Below are positions 25,583 to 34,453 of a stretch of DNA of 64,000 bases, piece by piece. Below the pieces are notes generated by a model. That model ran no database searches, had not been told where the DNA came from, and worked only from the letters and a program-made list of their open reading frames with translations. How positions within the stretch are numbered: the stretch's first letter is position 1; every line of letters starts with the position of its first letter. The translations under genes were made by a program, and so were the position numbers. The DNA is from Marivivens niveibacter (GTDB taxonomy: Bacteria; Pseudomonadota; Alphaproteobacteria; Rhodobacterales; Rhodobacteraceae), in contig NZ_MSPP01000003.1 of the NCBI RefSeq assembly GCF_002150005.2, positions 248,001-312,000 of the forward strand. The letters are read 5' to 3'.

Positions 25583-25918
25583 CATTGTGCAAGTTAATAC
25601 TCGGTTACGAGAAATCAAATGGGTTTGTGATTTTTATATGCGCAGTACTATCTACATGTGTTTCGGCAATCAACCTATGGGTGTTATTTGTTTATGTCGG
25701 GTGGCTTCAGAGGTGGAACTACAAGTATCGGAACACTCTCCGAATCGCACCTTTGATTTTTCAACGAGCGCTATCGCTTAGCCAAATCGGCACTGGCGGC
25801 GGTAGTGACAATGTCTTTGCGCATTGTGCCAGCCTATTTCGTGGCAAAGGCGCTGTATAACAGTTAGGCGCGACGGAAAGGCGGGGCGGGGGCGTTAGAT
25901 GGGGCAAAGGAGCCCGAA
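25583..25918. other. Intergenic region without a convincing gene
   Basis: About 340 bases between the toxin-antitoxin promoter and a tiny ORF. The first part is AT-rich with irregular codon use; a plus-strand frame (25531-25860) starts antisense inside the toxin gene and has no ribosome site, so I do not call it. The last 60 bases are G-rich. No tRNA, repeat array or insertion element seen. Confidence 0.6.
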
Positions 25919-25999
25919 ATGACCCGTTTGCCCGCCATCTACCTTGTCTCTATCGCCATCCTCGCCATCGTGACGATCTATTCGTCAGCTATACTCTAG
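25919..25999 (+). CDS. Candidate 26-residue membrane peptide
   Basis: The ATG at 25919 follows AAAGGAG with ideal spacing, and the 26 codons encode a single hydrophobic helix rich in Ile/Ala/Leu after M-T-R-L-P. The stop overlaps the convergent hydrolase gene by 15 bases. The strong ribosome site plus clean helix is unlikely in random sequence, but homologues are needed to prove it. Confidence 0.45.
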   Translation: MTRLPAIYLVSIAILAIVTIYSSAIL

Positions 26000-26737
26000 G
26001 TTCAGGAACGTCCGCACGGCGGCTTCGAATTCGCGCGGTTTTTCCGCGTGGAGCCAGTGTCCCGTCCCCGGTAATTTGGCGAAATGCGAATTGGGGAATA
26101 GTTCGCGGATGCGTGCGCGGTATTCGGGCAAGACATAGTCCGATTTGGCACCCGACAAAAACAGCGTTTCGCCGTCAAACTGCCCTGATACGTCAGGAAA
26201 GCCTACGATGTCGGCCATGTTCGCCTCTAACGCGTCTAGGTTCAGTTTCCAGCGGCGTTCTTTTAGGTCCAGCGATTGCAGGAAAAACGCCTGTAGCCCG
26301 TCGTCCAGATCGCCCATCTGTTCGGCGGCGTCTTTGCGGTCTTTGACGGTTTCCAGATCAACGCGGCGCATGCGGTTGATGTTTTGCGTCTGCGTGTGGG
26401 TATAGGCCACGGGCGCGATGTCGGCCACGATCAGGCGGTTCACCTTTTCTGGGTATTTCAGCGCCAGCACCATCGCCGCCTTGCCGCCCATCGAATGGCC
26501 CAACACGTCCCATTTACCGTCGATCACCTGTGCCAGATCCTCGGCCATGTCGAAATAGGTGTGGCTGTCGTTGCGCGGGCTGTCACCGTGGTTGCGTTGG
26601 TCCACGGCGATGACTTCGCGTTCGTCGGACAGGCGTTTGCTGATAACGCCCCAGTTGCGGGCCGATCCGAACAATCCGTGGACGACCAGCAGGGGGGGGC
26701 GGTCTGTCGGGGTGCCGTGGCGGATCATGTTCAGCAT
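25985..26737 (-). CDS. Alpha/beta-fold hydrolase (YbfF-like esterase)
   Basis: 250 residues from the ATG at 26737, chosen because AAAGG lies eight bases upstream; a start six codons earlier is possible. The oxyanion region is V-V-H-G-L-F-G-S near 18, the nucleophile elbow G-H-S-M-G-G near 85, and the catalytic His lies in G-T-G-H-W-L-H-A-E-K-P near 232. This fits the YbfF/acyl-CoA esterase group, with no known substrate. It lies downstream of the glyA terminator and has its own promoter region. Confidence 0.9.
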   Translation of the reverse strand: MLNMIRHGTPTDRPPLLVVHGLFGSARNWGVISKRLSDEREVIAVDQRNHGDSPRNDSHTYFDMAEDLAQVIDGKWDVLGHSMGGKAAMVLALKYPEKVNRLIVADIAPVAYTHTQTQNINRMRRVDLETVKDRKDAAEQMGDLDDGLQAFFLQSLDLKERRWKLNLDALEANMADIVGFPDVSGQFDGETLFLSGAKSDYVLPEYRARIRELFPNSHFAKLPGTGHWLHAEKPREFEAAVRTFLNLEYS

Positions 26738-26798
26738 GGGAAATACCTTTATCATCTATCGGCGCGACTATAACGCGGGGCAGGGTGGGCGCCATAAA

Positions 26799-26826
26799 AA
26801 AACGGGGGCACAATGGCCCCCGTTTT
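26799..26826 (-). terminator. Rho-independent terminator after glyA
   Basis: Perfect 11-base stem AAAACGGGGGC/GCCCCCGTTTT (26799-26809 and 26816-26826) with a six-base loop; on the minus strand it runs into a T7 tract. Confidence 0.9.
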
Positions 26827-26845
26827 CGTGTCTTTCACTGACCGA

Positions 26846-28135
26846 TTACAGGTTCGGGTACAGTGGGAATTTTTCGCACAGAGCTTCGACTTCGGCGCGG
26901 ACTTTGGCTTCGACTTCGCCGTTGCCTTCTGGACCGTTCGCAGCCAGACCATCGACAACTTCGACGATCCAATCAGCGATCTGACGGAACTCTGCCTCTT
27001 TGAAGCCGCGGGTGGTGCCAGCAGGCGATCCCAGACGGATACCCGAGGTCACGGTCGGCTTTTCAGGGTCGAACGGGATGCCGTTTTTGTTACAGGTGAT
27101 GTGCGCGCGTCCCAGTGCCTCTTCGGTCTGGTTGCCTTTGACCGATTTGGGGCGCAGGTCGACCAGCATCAGGTGGCTGTCGGTGCCGCCGGTTACGATG
27201 TCCAGACCGCCCTTCATCAGCTGATCAGCCAATGCTTGTGCGTTCAGAACAACCTGTTTCTGGTACTCTTTGAACTCTGGGCGCAGTGCTTCGCCGAAAG
27301 CAACAGCTTTACCAGCGATGACGTGCATCAGAGGGCCGCCCTGAATACCTGGGAAGATAGCCGAGTTGAATTTCTTGGCCAGCGCTTCGTCGTTTGTCAG
27401 GATCATGCCGCCACGTGGACCGCGTAGAGTTTTGTGCGTGGTGGTGGTTGCGACGTGTGCGTGTGGGAATGGCGATGGGTACAGGCCAGCAGCGACCAGA
27501 CCAGCAAAGTGTGCCATGTCGACCAGCAGGAACGCGCCAACGCTGTCTGCGATTTCGCGCATTTTTGCAAAATCAATGATGCGCGGGATGGCCGAACCAC
27601 CAGCAACGATCATTTTTGGCTGGTGTTCAGTTGCCAGAGCCTGAATCGCGTCATAGTCGATCTGGCTGTCTTGCTGACGTACGCCGTACTGAACAGCGTT
27701 GAACCATTTGCCCGACTGGTTCGGCTTTGCGCCGTGAGTCAGGTGGCCGCCTGCGTCCAGCGACATACCCAAAATGGTGTCACCTGGCTGCAGCAGCGCT
27801 TGGAAAACACCTTGGTTCGCTTGGGAACCCGAATTCGGCTGAACGTTCGCGAAGTCACACGAAAACAGTTTGCAAGCGCGTTCGATTGCCAGATTTTCAG
27901 CAATGTCCACGTACTGGCAGCCGCCATAGTAACGACGACCTGGGTAACCTTCGGCGTATTTGTTGGTCAGAACCGAACCTTGGGCTTCCATTACAGCAGC
28001 GGAAACGATGTTTTCCGATGCGATCAGTTCGATTTCGTGACGTTGACGGCCCAGTTCGGATTGAACGGCGGCGTACAGATCAGGATCGCGGGTTTCTAGG
28101 CTTTCGGTGAAAAAGCCGGCGTCAGTGGCAGTCAT
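26846..28135 (-). CDS. glyA: Serine hydroxymethyltransferase
   Basis: 429 residues, full length. It interconverts serine and glycine while loading a one-carbon unit on tetrahydrofolate, using PLP. The PLP lysine is in [13 protein letters not shown] near residue 231; [10 protein letters not shown] near 60 and the Q-P-N-S-G-S-Q-A-N motif near 97 are intact. An AGAGGAAG ribosome site precedes the ATG. I see no glycine riboswitch in the short leader. A terminator follows. Confidence 0.98.
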   Translation of the reverse strand: MTATDAGFFTESLETRDPDLYAAVQSELGRQRHEIELIASENIVSAAVMEAQGSVLTNKYAEGYPGRRYYGGCQYVDIAENLAIERACKLFSCDFANVQPNSGSQANQGVFQALLQPGDTILGMSLDAGGHLTHGAKPNQSGKWFNAVQYGVRQQDSQIDYDAIQALATEHQPKMIVAGGSAIPRIIDFAKMREIADSVGAFLLVDMAHFAGLVAAGLYPSPFPHAHVATTTTHKTLRGPRGGMILTNDEALAKKFNSAIFPGIQGGPLMHVIAGKAVAFGEALRPEFKEYQKQVVLNAQALADQLMKGGLDIVTGGTDSHLMLVDLRPKSVKGNQTEEALGRAHITCNKNGIPFDPEKPTVTSGIRLGSPAGTTRGFKEAEFRQIADWIVEVVDGLAANGPEGNGEVEAKVRAEVEALCEKFPLYPNL

Positions 28136-28350
28136 AGTCGCTTCCTCTGGCTGAGGGGTTGGTGTTGCCCGCTTATTATGTGGTCTGAGCCAATGAGGAA
28201 AGCCGCGAAAACGTCATAATCATCATGAAAACGAAGCATAGTTCTGAATCTTGGCGCCTATGGGATGAATTTTTCGCCGATAGGCGACTTTGGCGGGTGC
28301 AGGGGAAATTTTTGGGTGCTAACCATTAGGTCAAAGATCGGAGACCGGAT

Positions 28351-29109
28351 ATGCACAAGATCGCATTTGTTGCCAGTGACGCCCCCACCGCAAAAAACGC
28401 GTTGGAACGGCTGGTCGCGCGCCACAAACCTGTCCCCGTAGAAGAGGCTGATATTATCGTGGCCTTGGGCGGGGATGGTTTCATGCTGGAAACCCTGCAC
28501 GCGACCCAAGCGTTGGACATCCCCGTTTACGGCATGAACCGCGGCACCGTCGGGTTCCTCATGAACGAATACCACGAAGAAGACCTGATGTTCCGCCTAT
28601 CCGCCGCAGAAGAGGAACATTTCAACCCGCTGTCCATGACCGCGATCACCAATGATGGCAGCGAACACCATGCGCTGGCAATTAACGAAGTGTCCCTGCT
28701 GCGCGAAGGCCCCCAAGCCGCCCGTCTGCGGATCACCGTGGACGGCAAATTGCGCATGGCAGAATTGGTCTGTGACGGTGTGATGGTCGCGACCCCTGCG
28801 GGATCGACCGCCTATAACTATTCCGCGCACGGCCCGATTTTGCCGATTGGATCGGACGTTCTGGCGCTGACGGCTGTTGCCGCGTTCCGTCCGCGGCGCT
28901 GGCGTGGGGCGCTGTTGCCCAATTCGGCAGTGGTGCAATTCGATGTCATTGATCCCAAAAAACGCCCTGTCATGGCGGATTCGGACGGTAAATCGGTGCG
29001 CGACGTGTCCAAGGTCACGATCAAAAGCGATAAATCGATCACCCACCGTATCCTGTTCGACCCCGGTCACGGGCTTGAGGAACGATTGATTTCTGAACAG
29101 TTCGTCTGA
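28351..29109 (+). CDS. nadK: NAD kinase
   Basis: 252 residues, the short form common in alphaproteobacteria. It phosphorylates NAD to NADP. The G-G-D-G-F-M-L-E-T-L-H motif near residue 36 carries the catalytic Asp, followed by G-M-N-R-G-T-V-G-F-L-M-N and the G-S-T-A-Y-N-Y-S-A-H-G-P-I-L-P segment near 153. Its stop codon overlaps the start of a VOC gene by one base. Confidence 0.96.
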   Translation: MHKIAFVASDAPTAKNALERLVARHKPVPVEEADIIVALGGDGFMLETLHATQALDIPVYGMNRGTVGFLMNEYHEEDLMFRLSAAEEEHFNPLSMTAITNDGSEHHALAINEVSLLREGPQAARLRITVDGKLRMAELVCDGVMVATPAGSTAYNYSAHGPILPIGSDVLALTAVAAFRPRRWRGALLPNSAVVQFDVIDPKKRPVMADSDGKSVRDVSKVTIKSDKSITHRILFDPGHGLEERLISEQFV

Positions 29110-29492
29110 TGCTGCTGGGCATTCACCACGCTGCTATCATCGCGTCCGATTATGAACGGTCCAAATCGTTCTATATAGATGTGCTGGGTTTGCGCGTGAT
29201 TGCGGAAACCTTTCGCGCTGATCGGGACAGTTGGAAATTGGATCTGGGATTGCCAGACGGTAGCCAGATCGAACTGTTCACATTCCCCAATGCCCCCGTT
29301 CGACCCAGCTACCCCGAAGCCCGTGGGCTGCGGCATCTGGCGTTTCGCGTCGCGGATGTTGCTGCCGTAGTGGCGGACCTGACGGCCAAAGGCGTGCAGG
29401 TCGAACCGATCCGCGTTGACGCGCAGACCGGCAAGGAGTTCACATTCTTTGCCGATCCGGATGGTTTGCCGCTGGAAATTTATTCCAGCTGA
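29109..29492 (+). CDS. VOC family protein (glyoxalase I-like, YaeR type)
   Basis: 127 residues. The pattern is that of the SMU1112c/YaeR group: I-H-H-A-A-I-I-A-S-D-Y-E-R-S-K-S-F-Y near the start, a central E-L-F-T-F metal-ligand strand, R-H-L-A-F-R-V, and a final F-F-A-D-P-D-G-L-P-L-E-I-Y. The metal ligands His and Glu appear present. It is translationally coupled to nadK, and its stop directly abuts the convergent prpE stop. Substrate unknown, perhaps a dicarbonyl adduct. Confidence 0.9.
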   Translation: MLLGIHHAAIIASDYERSKSFYIDVLGLRVIAETFRADRDSWKLDLGLPDGSQIELFTFPNAPVRPSYPEARGLRHLAFRVADVAAVVADLTAKGVQVEPIRVDAQTGKEFTFFADPDGLPLEIYSS

Positions 29493-31382
29493 TTATTTGC
29501 CATAGCCCAATGGCAGCAACGCTTCGCGGATTTCATCCAAAATGGCCGGATCGTCGATGGTCGCGGGCATTTTGAATTCTTCGTTGTCTGCGATTTTTAC
29601 CATGGTACCGCGCAGGATTTTACCCGAACGCGTTTTCGGCAGGCGGTCCACAACGGTTGCCAATTTGAACGCCGCAACTGGGCCAATCTGATCGCGGACC
29701 AGTTTGACAACCTCGGCCACCACATCGCGGTGATCACGGGTGCAGCCAGCATTCAGGCATAGGAAACCCAGTGGCAACTGACCCTTTAGCTGATCAGACA
29801 CGCCGATCACGGCGCATTCTGCAACGTCGGGGTGGGATGCCAATACCTCCTCCATCGCGCCGGTGGATAGGCGGTGGCCAGCCACGTTAATCACGTCGTC
29901 GGTGCGGGCCATGATGTATAGATACCCGTCGTCATCCTTCATCCCTGCGTCACCGGTTTCATAGTAGCCGGGGAAATTGTTCAGATAGGATTTATGGAAA
30001 CGGTCGTTCGCATTCCACAGCGTTGGCAACGTCCCCGGAGGCAGCGGCAGTTTCACCGCAATCGCGCCCAGTTCGCCGTCCTTAACAGGGTGGCCAGCGT
30101 CATCGAGAATTTGGATGTCATACCCTGGCATCGCAACGGTTGGCGATCCGATTTTGACGGGCAGCGCTTCGATCCCTGCGGGGTTGCCCGCGATGGTCCA
30201 ACCCGTTTCGGTCTGCCACCAGTGGTCATAGACGGGCACGCCCAGCTGATCCTGCGCCCAGATGATGGTGTCAGGGTCCGCACGTTCGCCCGCCAGATAC
30301 AGCGCCTTGAGCGACGATAGATCGTATTTTTTGACGTATTCGCCTTTGGGGTCTTCGCGTTTGATGGCGCGGAACGCGGTGGGCGCGGTGAACAGAACGC
30401 GGATGTTGTATTCTTGGATCATGCGCCAGAACGTGCCAGCGTCTGGTGTGCCAACCGGTTTGCCTTCGAACACGACGGTCGTGTTGCCGTGGATCAGCGG
30501 GCCGTAGCAGATATAGCTGTGACCAACGATCCAACCTACGTCCGAGGCCGCCCAGAACACATCGCCCGGATCAACGTTGTAGATGTTTTTCATCGTCCAG
30601 TTCAGCGCAACCAAATGGCCCGCCGTGTGACGCACAACGCCCTTTGGTTGGCCCGTCGTGCCCGAGGTGTACAGGATATACGCAGGGTGGTTGCCCTCAA
30701 CCGGAACGCATTCGGCAGGCTCAACGCCGTATTGGAAGCCGTGCCAGTTATAGTCGCGGCCTTCGATCAGTTCTGCGACCTCTTGTTCGCGCTGAAAGAT
30801 CACGCAGAAATCTGGTTTGTGATCCGACAGTTCAATCGCGCCGTCCAGCAGCGGTTTATAGTGAACCACGCGGTTGGGCTCCAGTCCGCAGGAGGCTGCG
30901 ATGATCGCCTTGGGTTTCGCATCATCGATACGGACCGCCAATTCGTTCGCTGCAAAGCCGCCAAAGACCACCGAATGGATCGCGCCCAAACGTGCGCAGG
31001 CCAACATGGCCTCTAGCGCTTCGGGGATCATCGGCATGTAGATGATGACGCGGTCGCCTTTTTCGACGCCTTTTGCGCGCAATGCACCCGCCAAAGACGC
31101 AACGCGGTTCCGCAGCTCGACGTACGAAATCTGACGTTTCGTGCCAGTGATCGGGCTGTCGTAGATGATGGCGGCCTGTTCGCCGCGACCCTGTTCAACG
31201 TGACGGTCAACAGCATTGTAGCAGGTGTTCACCTTTGCATCTGCGAACCATTCGTAATTTGGGGCGTTTTCGTCAAACAGCGCCTTGGATGGTTTTTCGT
31301 CCCATGCAATGGCTCCCGCTTGTTCCATCCAGAACCCTTCTGGGTCCGATTTCCAAGCGTCGTATACGTCTTTATATGTCAT
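29493..31382 (-). CDS. prpE: Propionyl-CoA synthetase
   Basis: 629 residues from the ATG at 31382, where GAGGAGGA is the ribosome site; an in-frame ATG 19 codons earlier lies upstream of that site. Motifs: Y-T-S-G-T-T-G-Q-P-K-G near residue 240, W-W-Q-T-E-T-G-W near 390, and the acetylatable Lys in R-S-G-K-I-L-R-G-T near 590. PrpE activates propionate to propionyl-CoA, which may also use acetate. TTTGCAAA-type repeats lie 125-180 bases upstream. No prpBC genes are nearby, so the methylmalonyl-CoA route is likely elsewhere. Confidence 0.95.
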   Translation of the reverse strand: MTYKDVYDAWKSDPEGFWMEQAGAIAWDEKPSKALFDENAPNYEWFADAKVNTCYNAVDRHVEQGRGEQAAIIYDSPITGTKRQISYVELRNRVASLAGALRAKGVEKGDRVIIYMPMIPEALEAMLACARLGAIHSVVFGGFAANELAVRIDDAKPKAIIAASCGLEPNRVVHYKPLLDGAIELSDHKPDFCVIFQREQEVAELIEGRDYNWHGFQYGVEPAECVPVEGNHPAYILYTSGTTGQPKGVVRHTAGHLVALNWTMKNIYNVDPGDVFWAASDVGWIVGHSYICYGPLIHGNTTVVFEGKPVGTPDAGTFWRMIQEYNIRVLFTAPTAFRAIKREDPKGEYVKKYDLSSLKALYLAGERADPDTIIWAQDQLGVPVYDHWWQTETGWTIAGNPAGIEALPVKIGSPTVAMPGYDIQILDDAGHPVKDGELGAIAVKLPLPPGTLPTLWNANDRFHKSYLNNFPGYYETGDAGMKDDDGYLYIMARTDDVINVAGHRLSTGAMEEVLASHPDVAECAVIGVSDQLKGQLPLGFLCLNAGCTRDHRDVVAEVVKLVRDQIGPVAAFKLATVVDRLPKTRSGKILRGTMVKIADNEEFKMPATIDDPAILDEIREALLPLGYGK

Positions 31383-31506
31383 GGCGGGCTCCTCCTCTTG
31401 AACGAAACTTAGGAGGAGGGGGTATTTCCGCGCAATCATGTTAGCGTCCAGACTGCCGCAAACAGATCAAAATAGTTGAATATTTCGGATAGGTGGGCGC
31501 AGAAAA

Positions 31507-31562
31507 TTTGCAAAGTTTCGCTGATTTTACATCACGGGTTAAAATTTTGCGAAATTTGCAAA
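31507..31562 (-). promoter_or_regulatory. TTTGCAAA repeats upstream of prpE (ScfR/RamB-type)
   Basis: Two composite sites: TTTGCAAA-G-TTTCGC at 31507-31521 and TTTGCGAA-A-TTTGCAAA at 31546-31562, centres about 40 bases apart. The ScfR/RamB family regulator PccR of Rhodobacter controls propionyl-CoA genes through TTTGCAAA half-sites, as I recall. Here they sit before prpE, a fitting target. Confidence 0.6.
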
Positions 31563-31567
31563 TGATT

Positions 31568-31595
31568 GACCGGACAACCAATGGGCTGTCCGGTC
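31568..31595 (-). terminator. Hairpin after maeB, possible terminator
   Basis: GACCGGACA (31568-31576) pairs with TGTCCGGTC (31587-31595) around a ten-base loop, eight bases after the maeB stop. The following minus-strand tract is only mildly T-rich, so termination strength is uncertain. Confidence 0.5.
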
Positions 31596-31602
31596 CAGAT
31601 TC

Positions 31603-33882
31603 TTAGCTGTAGTGCGACACTGGTGTGCCTGCGATTGCCGACACGTTTAGCAGGCCGCGTGCCGTGATCGAAGGCGTGACGATGTGCGCCTTGTTGCCCA
31701 TACCCATTAGGATCGGGCCGACCTCTAGGCCGCTGCCTTTCATTTTCAGAATGTTGCGCACGCCCGATGCCGCGTCAGAGTTTGCAAAGACCAGCACGTT
31801 TGCGGTGCCTTGCATACGGCTGTGCGGGAAAATGCGGCTGCGCAGTTCGGCATCCAAGGCGGAGTCGATGTGCATTTCGCCTTCGTAGCAGAAATCGCGC
31901 GGCTGGCTGTCTAGGATTTCCAACGCGGCGCGCATACGGCGGCCCGAGTCGATATCAAGGTTGCCGAACTGCGAATGCGAACACAGCGCGATGTTTGGTT
32001 TTAGGCCGAAACGGCGGACGTGACGGGCAGCTCCTGTCACGGCTTCTGCGATTTGTTCTGGGGTCGGTTCAGGGTGAACATGGGTGTCCGCGATGAACAG
32101 CGGGCCGTCCTCTAGGATCATCATCGACAAAGCGCCAACGGGGTGCAGCGTGTCGCGGCCCAGAATTTGCTGCACATAGTTCAGGTGCCACAGGTATTGG
32201 CCGAACGTGCCGCAGATCAGGCTGTCCGCTTCGCCGCGATGGACCATGATCGCGCCAATGGCGGTGGTGTTGGTGCGCATGATCGCTTTGGCGCTGTCGG
32301 GTGTGACGCCACGGCGTTCCAACAGCTCGTGATAAGTTGACCAGTATTCATAATAACGTGGATCGTTTTCTGGGTTAACGACCTCGAAATCGTCACCAGG
32401 GCGGATTTTCAGGCCAGCGCGTTCGCAGCGCGACGCGATAACGTCAGGGCGGCCAATTAGGATTGGGGTTTCGGTGGTTTCTTCCAGAACGGCTTGGGTT
32501 GCGCGCAAGACGCGTTCATCTTCGCCTTCGGCAAATACGATGCGACGCGAAGCGCTGCGGGCGGCTTCGAACACGGGGCGCATCAGCATGGCAGATTTGA
32601 AAACAGATCCGTCCAGTTTGCGTTTGTATTCGTCGATATCCGCCAAAGGCGTTTTCGCAACGCCCGTTTCCATGGCAGCTTTGGCCACCGAGGTCGCGAC
32701 AACGCCCATCAGGCGCGGATCGAACGGTTTTGGGATCAGATAATCCGCACCGAATTTCAGTTTCTCGCCCTGATAGGCGGCTGCGGCTTCGGCGCTGGTT
32801 GTTGCGCGGGCCAGTTCAGCGATGCCTTGAACACAGGCGATTTTCATTTCGTCGTTGATCTCTGTCGCGCCTACGTCCAACGCGCCACGGAAAATGAACG
32901 GGAAACACAGGACGTTGTTCACTTGGTTCGGGAAATCCGAACGGCCTGTTGCGATGATCGCATCAGGTTTCACCGCGCGGGCGTCATCAGGCAGAATTTC
33001 CGGCGTTGGGTTCGCAAGGGCAAAGATCGCAGGGCGATCCGCCATTTTCGCAACCATTTCAGGTTTCAATACATTCGGGCCAGATAGGCCAAGGAACAGG
33101 TCCGCGCCTTCGATCACGTCGTCCAGGGTGCGCAGATCGGATTTTTGGGCGTATTCGGCCTTTTGCGGGGTCATTTCAGCCTCTCGGCCTTCGTAGACCA
33201 GACCCGCGATATCGCACAGCCAGACGTTTTCGCGTTTCACGCCCAGTTTCAGCAGCATGTTCAGGCATGCAATACCCGCCGCACCGCCGCCGGTCGAAAC
33301 GACTTTGATGTCTTCGAATTTTTTGTCCGCAACATGCAGCGCGTTGGTCGCCGCAGCGCCCACCACAATCGCGGTGCCGTGCTGGTCGTCGTGGAACACA
33401 GGGATATTCATGCGTTCGCGGCAGATTTTTTCGACGATGAAACAGTCGGGCGCTTTGATGTCTTCTAGGTTGATCGCACCAAAAGTCGGCTCTAGCGCGC
33501 AAACGATATCGGCCAGTTTTTCAGGGTCTGGTTCGTTCACTTCGATATCGAAACAGTCGATGTTTGCGAATTTTTTGAACAGAACGGCTTTGCCTTCCAT
33601 CACTGGTTTGGATGCCAATGCGCCGATGTTGCCCAGACCCAAAACAGCCGTACCGTTCGACACAACGGCCACCAGATTGCCGCGCGATGTGTATTTTCGG
33701 GCAGTATCAGCGTCGTTTTTGATCTCGACGCAGGCCTCGGCGACGCCGGGGGAATAGGCACGCGCGAGGTCGCGACCGTTCGCCAAAGGTTTGGTCGCGC
33801 GGATTTCCAATTTTCCGGGTTTCGGGAATTCGTGATAGTCCAGCGCCGCTTGGCGTAGGTTGTCTTGGCTCTTGTCGGTCAT
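31603..33882 (-). CDS. maeB: NADP-dependent malic enzyme, MaeB type
   Basis: 759 residues from the ATG at 33882 (CAGGA upstream); an earlier ATG would lie in a palindrome. The N-terminal 420 residues are malic enzyme with Y-S-P-G-V-A-E and H-D-D-Q-H-G-T-A, and the NAD(P)-binding G-G-G-A-A-G near 200. The C-terminal 330 residues resemble phosphotransacetylase, which is regulatory in this enzyme type and often binds acetyl-CoA. It decarboxylates malate to pyruvate and makes NADPH, useful during growth on fatty acids or acetate. Confidence 0.95.
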   Translation of the reverse strand: MTDKSQDNLRQAALDYHEFPKPGKLEIRATKPLANGRDLARAYSPGVAEACVEIKNDADTARKYTSRGNLVAVVSNGTAVLGLGNIGALASKPVMEGKAVLFKKFANIDCFDIEVNEPDPEKLADIVCALEPTFGAINLEDIKAPDCFIVEKICRERMNIPVFHDDQHGTAIVVGAAATNALHVADKKFEDIKVVSTGGGAAGIACLNMLLKLGVKRENVWLCDIAGLVYEGREAEMTPQKAEYAQKSDLRTLDDVIEGADLFLGLSGPNVLKPEMVAKMADRPAIFALANPTPEILPDDARAVKPDAIIATGRSDFPNQVNNVLCFPFIFRGALDVGATEINDEMKIACVQGIAELARATTSAEAAAAYQGEKLKFGADYLIPKPFDPRLMGVVATSVAKAAMETGVAKTPLADIDEYKRKLDGSVFKSAMLMRPVFEAARSASRRIVFAEGEDERVLRATQAVLEETTETPILIGRPDVIASRCERAGLKIRPGDDFEVVNPENDPRYYEYWSTYHELLERRGVTPDSAKAIMRTNTTAIGAIMVHRGEADSLICGTFGQYLWHLNYVQQILGRDTLHPVGALSMMILEDGPLFIADTHVHPEPTPEQIAEAVTGAARHVRRFGLKPNIALCSHSQFGNLDIDSGRRMRAALEILDSQPRDFCYEGEMHIDSALDAELRSRIFPHSRMQGTANVLVFANSDAASGVRNILKMKGSGLEVGPILMGMGNKAHIVTPSITARGLLNVSAIAGTPVSHYS

Positions 33883-33897
33883 CTGGTCATCCTGTGA

Positions 33898-33915
33898 TTG
33901 TTTAATATTAAACAA
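33898..33915 (-). promoter_or_regulatory. 18-base perfect palindrome upstream of maeB
   Basis: TTGTTTAATATTAAACAA is a perfect 9+9 palindrome beginning 16 bases upstream of the maeB ATG, next to the ribosome site. It looks like an operator for a dimeric regulator; the family is not known. Confidence 0.55.
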
Positions 33916-34060
33916 TTTTTTGCGTCGTTATGCCTTCCTTAGCGTAAAAAGGGCGCGTGTTGCAAATTCAATTCAGCACAGTCAGGGTGTTTCCACGGTT
34001 GCGGGTTGCAACTGGTCTAATGTCAGGGCACATTTTACCAAATGATAAAACGGGGTTTCG

Positions 34061-34453
34061 ATGTCTTTGTTTGATGACGCAATCAAGGTGCGGGAAAATG
34101 CCTATGCACCTTATTCAAATTTCAATGTGGGCGCGGCGGTAAAAACCAAAGACGGCACGGTTTATGTTGGCTGCAATGTTGAAAACGTCGCATACCCCGA
34201 AGGCACCTGTGCCGAGGCGGGCGCAATCGCGGCGATGTGCGCTGCTGGCGAACGCGAAATTGTCGAAGTTGCGGTTGTGGCTGATAGCCCGACACCAGTC
34301 ACGCCCTGTGGTGGATGCCGTCAAAAGCTGTCGGAATTTGCCGATCCTGATGCCCCGATCAAAATGTACAATCTGAACGGCGATGTTCTGGAAATGAAAG
34401 CGCGGGATTTGTTGCCGGGCGTGTTCACGACCGACCACATGAGCAACACCTGA
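34061..34453 (+). CDS. cdd: Cytidine deaminase
   Basis: 130 residues, the small tetrameric type. The zinc ligands are in C-A-E-A-G-A-I near residue 50 and P-C-G-G-C-R-Q near 86; the N-terminal N-A-Y-A-P-Y-S-N-F-N-V-G-A-A segment binds substrate. It deaminates cytidine and deoxycytidine to (deoxy)uridine. First gene of a five-gene salvage operon; its stop overlaps deoA by one base. Confidence 0.95.
   Translation: MSLFDDAIKVRENAYAPYSNFNVGAAVKTKDGTVYVGCNVENVAYPEGTCAEAGAIAAMCAAGEREIVEVAVVADSPTPVTPCGGCRQKLSEFADPDAPIKMYNLNGDVLEMKARDLLPGVFTTDHMSNT

Noticed and set aside
25531-25860. Plus-strand 109-codon frame antisense to the toxin gene
   Set aside because: It begins inside another gene, lacks a ribosome site and has irregular codon use.
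28136-28350. Possible glycine riboswitch ahead of glyA or leader ahead of nadK
   Set aside because: No tandem aptamer-like conserved core is visible; only a small CGCCTAT/ATAGGCG hairpin at 28255-28286.
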